DNA from: Notolepis coatsorum
Taxonomy: Eukaryota; Chordata; Actinopteri; Aulopiformes; Paralepididae
Assembly (NCBI GenBank): GCA_963971535.1
Contig: CAXASK010002047.1
Location: 71,844-135,843, forward strand
Direction: 5' to 3'
Length of the DNA: 64,000 bases
This document shows, piece by piece, positions 45,558 to 55,804 of this stretch. Numbering within the stretch: position 1 is the stretch's first letter; every line of letters starts with the position of its first letter. The notes beneath the pieces were generated by a model. That model was not told the origin of the DNA, did no database searches, and worked only from the letters and a program-made list of their open reading frames with translations. Made by a program: the position numbers and the translations under genes.

Positions 45558-46391
45558 TGTAACAAGTGCCTTGTTGCCTTGTATAGATAATTACACCCCA
45601 TCACAAAATACACTTTAATACATTCCACTAATACTCCTAAACGTTTTATTTTATTGATTTAAGTTGATTTCATTCCTTTCGTTTTGTTTTATTGCACTTT
45701 TGGGAGTTAAGGCTTTTATTTTGAAATCGACACCCTTACTTTTCCGGTCCTCCGGGACACGCATCTTGCCTGCTTTCCGGTGGTGAGTTAGTTCCACCCG
45801 GAGGTCCGTGGAGTGAGTACTACTCCTTATGTTCAGTGAAAGACTTCGGTCTAAAAGTTGTTAAATATTGTATGTTACATTCCTAAAACTGTGAAACGAG
45901 TTTGTAATGTAACTACTGTTGTTAATATGTACCTGTGCAGTTGTTTTGTGGGAGGTTTGACTGGGTAAAATGCACTTTAATAGCATGTAGGAAGTTTGCA
46001 CACACGTGCGCTGGTGACATGGTAGTTAATGGAATCACGTCTTTTCCCAATTGTAGCTCACGTGCTGCAGAGCAGATGACTATTCCTAATGCTGGTGCAT
46101 TGTGTTGCATTGTAACCTAACAGGTATGTGTGTACAGTAGCTCCCATGTGTCCGTTTTGTATTCAATTGTGTATATTTTTCCAATGTAACTATGTATTAA
46201 AATGTGTCATTCTTATGAGAGAGTTCCACCCGGAGGTCCGTGGACTCACGTGCTGCAGTGCAGATGACTATTCCTAATGCTGGTGCATTGTGTTGCATTG
46301 TAACCTAACAGGAGGAAAATAAAGACCATCAACAGTCATCCATGTCTGTCGTCCTTAATACACAACGCCGTCAGAGAGTACACCGGTCACA
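45558..46391 (+). repeat. 3' LTR
   Basis: Same length as the 5' LTR (offset exactly 8096 bp at both ends) and the same sequence wherever I compared. Preceded by a short purine-rich stretch, GTGGGGTGAA, as the polypurine tract. Confidence 0.95.
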
Positions 46392-47176
46392 CAAGCACCA
46401 GTTGACACTCAGTGGAAATGTCTGTAGTTTCATCAGCCTGGATGGAGACAAAGTCTGCACTCCGAATTTCTTCAATGATATACTCTCTCAAAACTGAGAG
46501 CATACAGTCAAGGAGTTCATTCTGTACAGTCTTAGATGTTCCCTTAAACACAGTTGCATTCTCCAGATGCTCTTGGAGAACTGCATCTAGTGATGCTATG
46601 AAATCCACCAGGCCTCTGAAAACACCAGGATTAGATGAGCCTTCACTTTCATCATGTCCATGAAGGGCTAGCTCTAAAGCACCACAGAACTTCACACAGT
46701 CTATTATTTTAGACTGGATGTGTTTGTTTTTGTCAACCTCTTCATTGTGCTTGCGGATCCCAATTCTGTAGCATGATTCAAGCTGAGTGGCAATGTTTAC
46801 TCTTCCAAACATGGCTAGCCGCATAGCATTTTCCATGTGGACTCTGCTCATTTCATGTTTCTTTGTTTTATCCGACATGTGCTTCAAATCGGTCATACCA
46901 GTCTGAATCCATGCTGGATCTGATCCATTCGTTTGAAAAAGGAGACAGGGAAAGCAAAATAAAGCATTGGTTTCACTGCATGCAGTTAACCATGATTTCT
47001 TACCAAACCAATTTCTGTTAAACGGCCGTGTATATTGTCTCCCTCTATCCGTGGTTGGTTGCTTAATGGTGATCTCAGGTTGGTGTGGTCCAAGTAGTTT
47101 AAAAAAAAAAATCTTGCATTGTCCGTCTTTCAAACGGTGTTGATTTGATGGATTTAACAGAATTATCCAATTCCAT
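46390..47176 (-). CDS. hAT-like gene, first-exon portion right of the Ty3 element (start)
   Basis: Open from about 47133 to the insertion point. It contains FNRNWFGKKSWLTAC, FCFPCLLF and KKHEMSRVH, which together form the TTF-type zinc finger, then the DUF4371 region and QADETTDIS. The likely start is the ATG at 47176-47174 in a perfect Kozak context (ACCACCATGG), but its frame differs by one base from the main frame, with an 11-base T run (47111-47101) between them. A one-base length change or sequencing error in that run would explain this. No ATG opens the main frame itself near 47133. Confidence 0.72.
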
Positions 47177-47179
47177 GGT

Positions 47180-47520
47180 GGTAGCTTTAGCTAACTATAA
47201 ATCGAAATGAAAATACTCAGTCCTTTCTCTATGTGAACTGGTTACTGGTGACGACTGACCTGCTGTGCATCCGACCAACAACTACCTGGCGCATTCTATC
47301 ACCCTGCTCTCTAAGCCAACCCGAGAAATGCGGCTACAGAAAAGTACTGGCATCGCCGCGTCGGCCAATCAGAGAGCGTGCACGCGCACTCAGAGCGCTA
47401 TTGCGTCTAGCCCGAGACGAGAGAAATAAGGCTAGGAGAAATGAGGCTACGGTAACGGAACGTGAGTCACTTCCTGTTCAGGAAAACGATTATTTATATT
47501 TGATATTATTAACGTTACAA
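47180..47520 (-). promoter_or_regulatory. CpG-rich putative promoter of the hAT-like gene
   Basis: Immediately upstream of the Kozak ATG. It includes a CCAAT box (GGCCAATCAG at about 47363), GC/CpG-rich sequence with GTGCACGCGC, a TGAGTCA AP-1-type site and an ETS-like CACTTCCTG near 47465-47476. There is no TATA box. Consensus matches only. Confidence 0.4.
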
Positions 47521-47541
47521 ACAAAATTCCGCCCAAAGTAA

Positions 47542-48205
47542 AGTGAGTAAAAATGTGCATAAAAAGCATAATCTAAAAGAGGCCAGGGTTAAAATAAATG
47601 TATTGCAGTGGCATAATTGTTCCATGTTCAACATGTACATGTGATAAGCTAAACTGATGGGCAATTGCAGTGTCTACTTCACGAAAAACCTGTACAAATC
47701 CCATTCCGATCTTTGTTTTTCTAGTCTAATAACAGTTTGATACACACTCAAAACAAACAGTAAGTTCAAACAATAACAGACATTGAAAGCTGAGGAAGTT
47801 CTGAAAAAAGGGTGAAAAGCACTTACCCACAGCACATCCTCTGACCATCACACAGCAATAACAAAGACACTATACCCAGGTGGACTGTTTCAAGCTTAGG
47901 CTTAAAAGGGTTCAAGTGCGGCTTGAATAGGATCCTGCCTTTCGCACTAAAGCACAGGATGCTAGTCCAACGCTGGCTAGAGGTTTCACCAGGAGAGGAA
48001 GCTAAACTCCTGCATCAAATACACCTGTACCATTGGAACTCATGGGTCATTAACACAATGTGTGGAGTGAGTTCAGGGGCCCGTTCACGCTGGCTGGCGA
48101 GCGCAGGACTGGTGGTTCCAACCAGGTAGAACCGTTTCATTCAAAGAGAGGAAGCTAAGGTCCTTGCTAGCATGAATGACACCTGATTTGAAATATTTAG
48201 ACATT
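47542..48205. other. intergenic, no gene seen
   Basis: No long ORF of credible composition. CTGGCGAGCGCAGGACTGGTGGTTCCAACC near 48092-48121 looks faintly tRNA-like, possibly a SINE remnant. Confidence 0.4.
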
Positions 48206-48343
48206 TTAGCATTGTATCATCACCTAGCATTGCCACAGACAAGGTAGGAGTCAGAGAAACTAGCAAATTCTTTGGAACTGTGAATTACTGTCCATCTAAA
48301 TCTGAAAAAACACTGATCATCAGTTCTCTTTTGGGGCCAGTCT

Positions 48344-49008
48344 CAGCCATGTTACCGTGAGAGAGCACCAGGGGTGAAGGGATGGGGGAGGACATGTAAC
48401 ACATGTTACCGTGAGAGAGCACCAGGGGTGAAGGGATGGGGGAGGACATGTAACACATGTTACCGTGAGAGAGCACCAGGGGTGAAGGGATGGGGGAGGA
48501 CATGTAACACATGTTACCGTGAGAGAGCACCAGGGGTGAAGGGATGGGGGAGGACATGTAACACATGTTACCGTGAGAGAGCACCAGGGGTGAAGGGATG
48601 GGGGAGGACATGTAACACATGTTACCGTGAGAGAGCACCAGGGGTGAAGGGATGGGGGAGGACATGTAACACATGTTACCGTGAGAGAGCACCAGGGGTG
48701 AAGGGATGGGGGAGGACATGTAACACATGTTACCGTGAGAGAGCACCAGGGGTGAAGGGATGGGGGAGGACATGTAACACATGTTACCGTGAGAGAGCAC
48801 CAGGGGTGAAGGGATGGGGGAGGACATGTAACACATGTTACCGTGAGAGAGCACCAGGGGTGAAGGGATGGGGGAGGACATGTAACACATGTTACCGTGA
48901 GAGAGCACCAGGGGTGAAGGGATGGGGGAGGACATGTAACACATGTCCGGACTCGAACCCAGGACGTTGTGATCACGCAGTATGCTCAGCATGCGCCCCA
49001 GCCATGTT
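48344..49008 (-). mobile_element. SINE remnant swollen by an internal minisatellite
   Basis: The minus strand carries a perfect B-box, GGTTCGAGTCC (48951-48961), then the body runs straight into the 54-bp repeat, whose sequence (ACATGTCCTCCCCCATCCC...) resembles the body of a common fish tRNA-SINE. CAGCCATGTT at 48344-48353 and 48999-49008 is a plausible 10-bp target duplication. The homologous site at about 54619 has only one copy. Confidence 0.65.
48354..48946. repeat. 54-bp minisatellite, eleven identical units
   Basis: Units contain CACCAGGGGTGAAGGGATGG and TAACACATGTTACCGTGAGA. I found no differences between them. 54 is a multiple of three and the unit has no stop in three of six frames, so long repetitive ORFs (18-residue period, for example SSPIPSPLVLSHGN) run through it on both strands. 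I do not call these genes. Confidence 0.95.
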
Positions 49009-49057
49009 GGTTTTTAGTTTAGTTAATGATATATTGATTGAGTGATTTTTTATTTTA

Positions 49058-49508
49058 AATCTTTTCCCCCCCTTCTTTTTCCGTATTTTCTCCCACCCCA
49101 ATGTCAGTCGTTATGCCAATTCCCAATCCCCTTCCTGGTCGTTGCGCACTCTACCCCCTACCGTCGGTCTGGGAGGGCGGAGACTATCACATGCTTCCTC
49201 CGACACATGTGTACCCAGCCCACCGCTTCTTTTCACCTGGCAGCGCGGACTCTCACTGGGGGAGTGTAACGTGTGGAAGGTCACACTACCTCTCCTAGAT
49301 CCTTCCCTTGCTGTGCAGGCGCCCCGACCGAACTGTAGGAGTCGCTGTTTACAACGACCAGGACCCACCCTCGCCGGGTTTCCCACCCGCTAACACTGCC
49401 AATTGTTATGGACGGTCGGCCAACCCGGAAGCACCACAGCTGGATTCGATTCCACTGTCTCTGTGGCGGTAGACAGACGCTTAGTCCGCTGCACTACCCG
49501 GCCGCGCC
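49058..49508 (-). mobile_element. tRNA-derived SINE, near full length
   Basis: The minus-strand head has A-box TAGTGCAGCGG and a B-box-like GAATCGAATCC. The body has GAGAGTCCGCGCTGCCAGGT and GTCGGAGGAAGCATGTG, and the 3' end has ATTGGCATAACGACTGACAT and GGGAGAAAATACGG. Same family as 32281-33604. It inserted directly beside segmental repeat copy 1. Confidence 0.85.
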
Positions 49509-49510
49509 GA

Positions 49511-50835
49511 TTGTATCTAGTAGTAGCCTAGTAGCCTAGTGTAAAGGACCTTATTTATCAATATTTCTTATTGTGTAAAAGGTTGATAGTTGATCAAATA
49601 CTGTCCCACAATTTACTTTAAATTAAAAGCACAAAACATACATGCCACCTGTTTTCCAAGGACATGAGACCATAATCAAACTTTACATGGAAATTAGTTT
49701 TATAGTGAATATCTACGAACTCTCACAAATGTTTGTGTATTTTGCTTGATAATTGATGCCCAATAAATACAATTTAAAACGTACACCCATTGTGTTTGTA
49801 ATCCATGACATTGGAATGCAACTGTAATGGAAAGAAAAAGGACATTTCAATAGTCTTACACCATTTAACAGAGACTTTATTTCATGTTCAGCAAATGTAC
49901 CGCCTTCAAAAGAGTATTTATATATATATATAAAGCAAATAAATACTATTAATGATAAGAGAACATTTCATCTACAAAGCGTATGTCTCCCGGAGATCCT
50001 TCGTTTTGGCAACGAGACTTTCAATTAAATTCACTGTTCAAACAAGTTCAAGTTGTAAAATCAATAAATACATAATTCATCACAGCAAGCAGCCATTTGT
50101 CGGTTATTTTTCATCAACATAGTGCATACAACAGCAAATCTGATAACAATGATAACATTCAATAACTAGTAATAATCATAACGGCATGGTATCGGCAGAA
50201 GCAGTAGATTTACAATCAGTGCATGCTCTAAGCAGAATGACATTCAGGATGACTCCACCATGTTCTGTGTCATGTCATGACACCAGGTGGAAAAATACAC
50301 TTCAGAAACGACAAAGAATTCAAATCAAATGCTGGCTTTTGTAATCTTCACCTCGGTGAAGTGGATCACTATGGCAACGGTAGGTGAAACACAGACAGTT
50401 AAATAATTTAACATATTTTGGCACTGGATTTTCATTATGTATAACACACGCACACATGCACGCACACACGCACGCACGCACCCAAACACGCACACACACA
50501 CCTCAATATTAAGTCCGATATTTACATTCAATTTGTGTGTGTGTGTGAATTATATATATGTGTAGAGAGAGAGAGAGAGATATCTGTTGATCTCGTGGTG
50601 GTTTTATCATTATTGAAAGTAAATGACTAACCCCTCTAATACGTCTCCCAACTAAATCCAAACATGAACCACAATGACAACTAAAGACGACCATTTATAT
50701 ACTTTCATGACTGTTACCCTTGATTGTTTATATAGAAGGTATTTGCCACGTTCGCTAATATTTTGGCCTCGAAATATTTGCAGATATTTAAGTAAAACCG
50801 TCTCGTCTTCAACCTGTTTCCACCCATCCTGCTCT
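49511..50835. other. AT-rich non-coding stretch with small microsatellites
   Basis: CACACG/CGCACG repeats at about 50446-50501 and GA/TG runs at 50533-50580. No ORF, RNA gene or element with clear ends. Confidence 0.5.
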
Positions 50836-53800
50836 ACCCCCCCCCCCCTGTTTAACCCTCTGTGTTCACCCCCCCCCCTGTTTAACCCTCTGTGTTCACT
50901 CCCCCCCTGTTTAACCCTCTGTGTTCACGCCCCCCCCTGTTTAACCCTCTGTGTTCACGCCCCCCCCTGTTTAACCCTCTGTGTTCACGCCCCCCCCTGT
51001 TTAACCCTCTGTGTTCACCCCCCCCCCTGTTTAACCCTCTGTGTTCACCCCCCCCCCCTGTTTAACCCTCTGTGTTCACGCCCCCCCCTGTTTAACCCTC
51101 TGTGTTCACCCCCCCCCCTGTTTAACCCTCTGTGTTCACCCCCCCCCCTGTTTAACCCTCTGTGTTCACGCCCCCCCCTGTTTAACCCTCTGTGTTCACC
51201 CCCCCCCCCTGTTTAACCCTCTGTGTTCACGCCCCCCCTTGTTTAACCCTCTGTGTTCACCCCCCCCCCCTGTTTAACCCTCTGTGTTCACGCCCCCCCC
51301 TGTTTAACCCTCTGTGTTCACTCCCCCCCCCCCCCTGTTTAACCCTCTGTGTTCACACCCCCCCCCCTGTTTAACCCTCTGTGTTCACGCCCCCCCCCCT
51401 GTTTAACCCTCTGTGTTCACGCCCCCCCCCCCTGTTTAACCCTCTGTGTTCACGCCCCCCCTTGTTTAACCCTCTGTGTTCACGCCCCCCCCTGTTTAAC
51501 CCTCTGTGTTCACTCCCCCCCCCCCCCCTGTTTAACCCTCTGTGTTCACACCCCCCCCCTGTTTAACCCTCTGTGTTCACGCCCCCCCCCCCCTGTTTAA
51601 CCCTCTGTGTTCACGCCCCCCCCCCCCCCCCCCTGTTTAACCCTCTGTGTTCACGCCCCCCCCTGTTTACCCTCTGTGTTCACCCCCCCCCCCCTGTTTA
51701 ACCCTCTGTGTTCACACCCCCCCCCCCTGTTTAACCCTCTGTGTTCACGCCCCCCCCCCTGTTTAACCCTCTGTGTTCACGCCCCCCCCCCCTGTTTAAC
51801 CCTCTGTGTTCACGCCCCCCCCCCCTGTTTAACCCTCTGTGTTCACGCCCCCCCCCTGTTTAACCCTCTGTGTTCACGCCCCCCCCTATTTAACCTCTGT
51901 GTTCACGCCCCCCGCCCCCCCCCCCCCTGTTTAACCCTCTGTGTTCACGCCCCCCCCTATTTAACCTCTGTGTTCACGCCCCCCGCCCCCCCCCCCTGTT
52001 TAACCTCTGTGTTCACGCCCCCCCCCCCTATTTAACCTCTGTGTTCACGCCCCCCCCCCCCTATTTAACCTCTGTGTTCACGCCCCCCCCCCCCCTGTTT
52101 AACCCTCTGTGTTCACGCCCCCCCCCCCCCTGTTTAACCCTCTGTGTTCACGCCCCCCCCCCCCTGTTTAACCCTCTGTGTTCACGCCCCCCCCCCGTGT
52201 TTAACCCTGTGTTCACACCCCCCCCCCCCCCCCCTGTTTAACCCTGTGTTCACGCCCCCCCCCCCTGTTTAACCCTCTGTGTTCACGCCCCCCCCCCCCC
52301 CTGTTTAACCTCTGTGTTCACGCCCCCCCATATTTAACCTCTGTGTTCACGCCCCCCCCCCTGTTTAACCCTCTGTGTTCACTCCCCCCCCCTGTTTAAC
52401 CTCTGTGTTCACGCCCCCCCCCCCCCTGTTTAACCTCTGTGTTCACGCCCCCCCCCCCCTGTTTAACCCTCTGTGTTCACTCCCCCCCCCCTGTTTAACC
52501 TCTGTGTTCACGCCCCCCCCCCCTGTTTAACCTCTGTGTTCACGCCCCCCCCCCCTATTTAACCCTCTGTGTTCACGCCCCCCCCCCTGTTTAACCTCTG
52601 AGTTCACGCCCCCCCCCCCCCCCCTGTTTAACCCTGTGTTCACGCCCCCCCCCCCCCCTGTTTAACCCTCTGTGTTCACGCCCCCCCCCCTGTTTAACCC
52701 TCTGTGTTCACTCCCCCCCCCCCTGTTTAACCCTGTGTTCACCCCCCCCCCCTGTTTAACCCTCTGTGTTCACGCCCCCCCCCCCCCTGTTTAACCCTCT
52801 GTGTTCACGCCCCCCCCCCCCCCTGTTTAACCCTCTGTGTTCACGCCCCCCCCCCCCTGTTTAACCCTCTGTGTTCACGCCCCCCCCCCCTGTTTAACCC
52901 TCTGTGTTCACGCCCCCCCCCCCCCCCCCCTGTTTAACCCTCTGTGTTCACGCCCCCCCCCCTGTTTAACCCTCTGTGTTCACGCCCCCCCCCCCCCCTG
53001 TTTAACCCTCTGTGTTCACGCCCCCCCCCCCTGTTTAACCTCTGTGTTCACGCCCCCCCCCCCCCCTGTTTAACCCTCTGTGTTCACGCCCCCCCCCCCT
53101 GTTTAACCTCTGTGTTCACGCCCCCCCCCCCCCCCTATTTAACCCTCTGTGTTCACGCCCCCCCCTGTTTAACCTCTGTGTTCACGCCCCCCCCCCCCCC
53201 CCTATTTAACCCTCTGTGTTCACGCCCCCCCCCTATTTAACCTCTGTGTTCACGCCCCCCCCCCCCCCCTATTTAACCCTCTGTGTTCACCCCCCCCCCC
53301 CCCCTATTTAACCTCTGTGTTCACGCCCCCCCCTGTTTAACCCTCTGTGTTCACGCCCCCCCTATTTAACCTCTGTGTTCACGCCCCCCCCCTGTTTAAC
53401 CCTCTGTGTTCACGCCCCCCCCCCCTGTTTAACCTCTGTGTTCACGCCCCCCCCCCCCCCTGTTTAACCTCTGTGTTCACGCCCCCCTGTTTAACCCTCT
53501 GTGTTCACGCCCCCCCCCCCCTGTTTAACCTCTGTGTCCACCCCCCCCCCTGTTTAACCTCTGTGTTCACGCCCCCCCCCCCCCCTGTTTAACCCTCTGT
53601 GTTCACGCCCCCCCCCCCCCTGTTTAACCCTCTGTGTTCACGCCCCCCCCCCTGTTTAACCTCTGTGTTCACGCCCCCCCCCCCCCTGTTTAACCTCTGT
53701 GTTCACGCCCCCCCCCCCTGTTTAACCCTCTGTGTTCACGCCCCCCTCCCCCCCTGTTTAACCTCTGTGGTCATGCCCCCCCCCCCCCCCTGTTTGACCT

Positions 53801-53933
53801 CTGTGTTCATGCCCCCCCCCCCCTGTTTAACCTCTGTGGTCATGCCCCCCCCCCCCTGTTTGACCTCTGTGTTCATGCCCCCCCCCCCCCCTGTTTAACC
53901 TCTGTGTTCATGCCCCCCCCCCCCCCCCCCCCC
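50836..53933. repeat. C-rich minisatellite, about 100 units of 27-42 bp
   Basis: The unit is TGTTTAACCCTCTGTGTTCA, then CG, then a C-tract of about 7 to 20 bases. C-tracts are mostly 7-10 near the left end and 10-19 in the right half. The right half also gains TATTTAA and TAACCTCTG variants, and the last units read TTCATG or GGTCATG. The minus strand, with G runs every 22 bases or so, could form many G-quadruplexes. Pro-rich ORFs are artefacts. Confidence 0.96.
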
Positions 53934-54284
53934 TATGCTTGATAAGGCACCGATCCTGATGAAACTAAAGACTTGGACCGAGGAAAGGAGCCCACAAGTA
54001 AGAGACCATCACAACTGTCCAAACATTTTAAAGGGGTCACATTTGACTCATGAATATGTTTTCCAATGTAGGCTATTATGTCTCAGGGTAGCCCCCCCAA
54101 AAATGGAACGATTTGTGTTTTGCAGATTTGCGGTTGACACTACCCCTCCAAAAGAAATATTGAAAATACTGAAAATATTGTAGCTAATTGGTAAGACAGC
54201 TGTTTTGCTCTTATGTCATCCCAACCTGAGCATGACATAAGAGACAAATGGCCAATGTGAATATGGCCAATGTCTGGTATACAT
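53934..54284. other. short unique stretch, no gene called
   Basis: An 82-codon open frame (53935-54183) begins in the edge of the C-rich array; no domain is recognisable. Confidence 0.4.
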
Positions 54285-54425
54285 GTAGCATGTATCATCA
54301 GCGTAGCATTGTATCATCAGCGTAGCATTGTATCATCAGCGTAGCATTGTATCATCAGCGTAGCATTGTATCATCAGCGTAGCATTGTATCATCAGTGTA
54401 GCATTGTATCATCAGCGTAGCATTG
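54285..54425. repeat. 19-bp tandem repeat, about seven units
   Basis: The unit is GCGTAGCATTGTATCATCA, nearly identical between copies. A single related unit (TAGCATTGTATCATCACC) is in segmental copy 1 at about 48207-48224, so the expansion happened only in copy 2. Confidence 0.9.
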
Positions 54426-54660
54426 TCTGCAAAAGTTGATATTATGGGAAAAACTAAACCATTAATCCAAATTCAACACTACCAGCAACCACAGACAAGG
54501 TAGTAGGAGTCAGACAGAGAAACTAGCAAATTCTTTGGAACTGTGGATTAGTGTCCATCTATATCTGCAAAAACACCGGTCTCTAGTTCTCTTCTCTGGG
54601 CTAGAATAATGCGCTTCATGTTGGTTTTTAACCTGGTTTAGTTAATAATATATCGATTGA
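54405..54660 (+). repeat. segmental repeat copy 2 (no SINE)
   Basis: Matches 48206-49050 without the SINE and minisatellite. It runs from CAGACAAGGTAGTAGGAGTC to TTCATGTTGGTTTTTAACCT and then into a TA run. Confidence 0.8.
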
Positions 54661-55255
54661 TATATATATATATATTTAAGAATACAATTTCACATGCAGA
54701 AAGTCACAATAATGAACCCAGACTGTCAACTGTGTGAACCTCCTGGTGGGAGGCGTTCAAATACTGCTGCAGATTTAAACAGCTGCTTAGCGAGGAGTGT
54801 CAATCAAGACCAAGTTAACTTGTGATGTTTGTAGATGATAATTCATCTGAAAACTGACTGTAACAGTGGGAGAGATTGGTGAAAATGTAACAACTGTAGA
54901 TACAGTACAGCTGCTCAAACTAATAAAAACCTTGGTCTTCATTAAACACCCCTTGATCAAACGGCTATAAATACACATGGACGAGTTGAAGTCCTACAAT
55001 ATGTCCCCTTTAAAGTGAAGCACGTCTAGAATCAGGAACAGAGACACAAAGAATTGGTTAAAAATAAATTAATACAAATTATAATTTTAAGAAAGAGGCC
55101 TTCTTAGTGACAGGAAATTGTCTTCCAAAAGATTTAAATCTCTCTGTGGTCTTGGCTCCTTCTCAAGACATTATTTTTCTTTAAATGGATACTTCATATT
55201 CCCGCGTATCCTGTAGGGGAAATAACAATGATATTATTATGAATAATACAATTTA
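54661..55255. other. non-coding, AT-rich
   Basis: A short (TA)n at 54659-54674, then sequence with no ORF or repeat I recognise. Confidence 0.4.
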
Positions 55256-55611
<356 letters not shown>

Positions 55612-55804
55612 TGCGATTTAAGGAGAGAAGCGCCTTTCTTGGACTCAATGACACTTTACATAAAAAGAGAGTTGAGATAAACTATATAAAAAGATAAGAT
55701 ACAAATATGAATAACAACATTTATAAAAAAAAAGAAGCACGGTGCAGTGCTTCCAAAAAGTGCAGAAAAAAAGAAAAACAACAGGATCTGTAGCTTAAAT
55801 CTTT

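Larger units (their letters stand above)
37462..46391 (+). mobile_element. Ty3/gypsy LTR retrotransposon, near-whole and recent
   Basis: 8.93 kb, bounded by 834-bp LTRs that I could not tell apart by eye, with the short host repeat (CA)CAAG on both sides (4-6 bp; the end is ambiguous by two bases). Parts in order: 5' LTR, a primer-binding-like TGGTGCCGC just inside it, a leader, gag, then pol with protease, reverse transcriptase, RNase H and integrase, a short tail, and the 3' LTR. Integrase after RNase H fits mainstream Ty3/gypsy. No envelope gene is seen. It looks whole or nearly so, with at most one or two breaks. Identical LTRs mean a very recent insertion. It is on the plus strand, opposite to the gene it interrupts. 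Confidence 0.95.
35198..47176 (-). pseudogene. hAT-transposase-like gene (TTF finger, DUF4371, hATC; ZMYM1-like), split by a Ty3 element
   Basis: Read leftwards the locus encodes, in order: a TTF-type zinc finger, the DUF4371 region with the first catalytic-type Asp (QADETTDIS), the second (AYDGASVMRG), a helical insertion region, and the C-terminal hAT dimerisation segment (TAEAERCFSTL). This is the architecture of fish 'zinc finger MYM-type 1-like' and TTF-domain proteins, which derive from hAT transposases. Exons join in phase across two GT-AG introns, so it is a spliced gene and not a processed copy. A Ty3/gypsy element at 37462-46391 lies inside the first exon, with CACAAG on both sides. 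The coding parts on either side stay open, so damage from other causes is slight. It may be a transposon's own gene or a domesticated one; nothing here separates the two. Confidence 0.8.
48206..49050 (+). repeat. segmental repeat copy 1 (interrupted by a SINE)
   Basis: GCATTGTATCATCA, then CAGACAAGGTAGGAGTCAGA...AACTAGCAAATTCTTTGGAA, and after the SINE CATGTTGGTTTTTAG...GTTTAGTTAATGATATAT, match 54405-54660 in the same order. The other copy lacks the SINE. Confidence 0.82.

Noticed and set aside
48285-49045. Long repetitive ORFs (218-235 aa) through the 54-bp array
   Set aside because: Three frames are open at once because the unit length is a multiple of three; no start signal or splice context, and the flanks are SINE sequence.
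50674-53898. Pro/Leu/Cys-repeat ORFs over the C-rich array
   Set aside because: Frames of a minisatellite with variable C-tracts; no conserved frame across the array.
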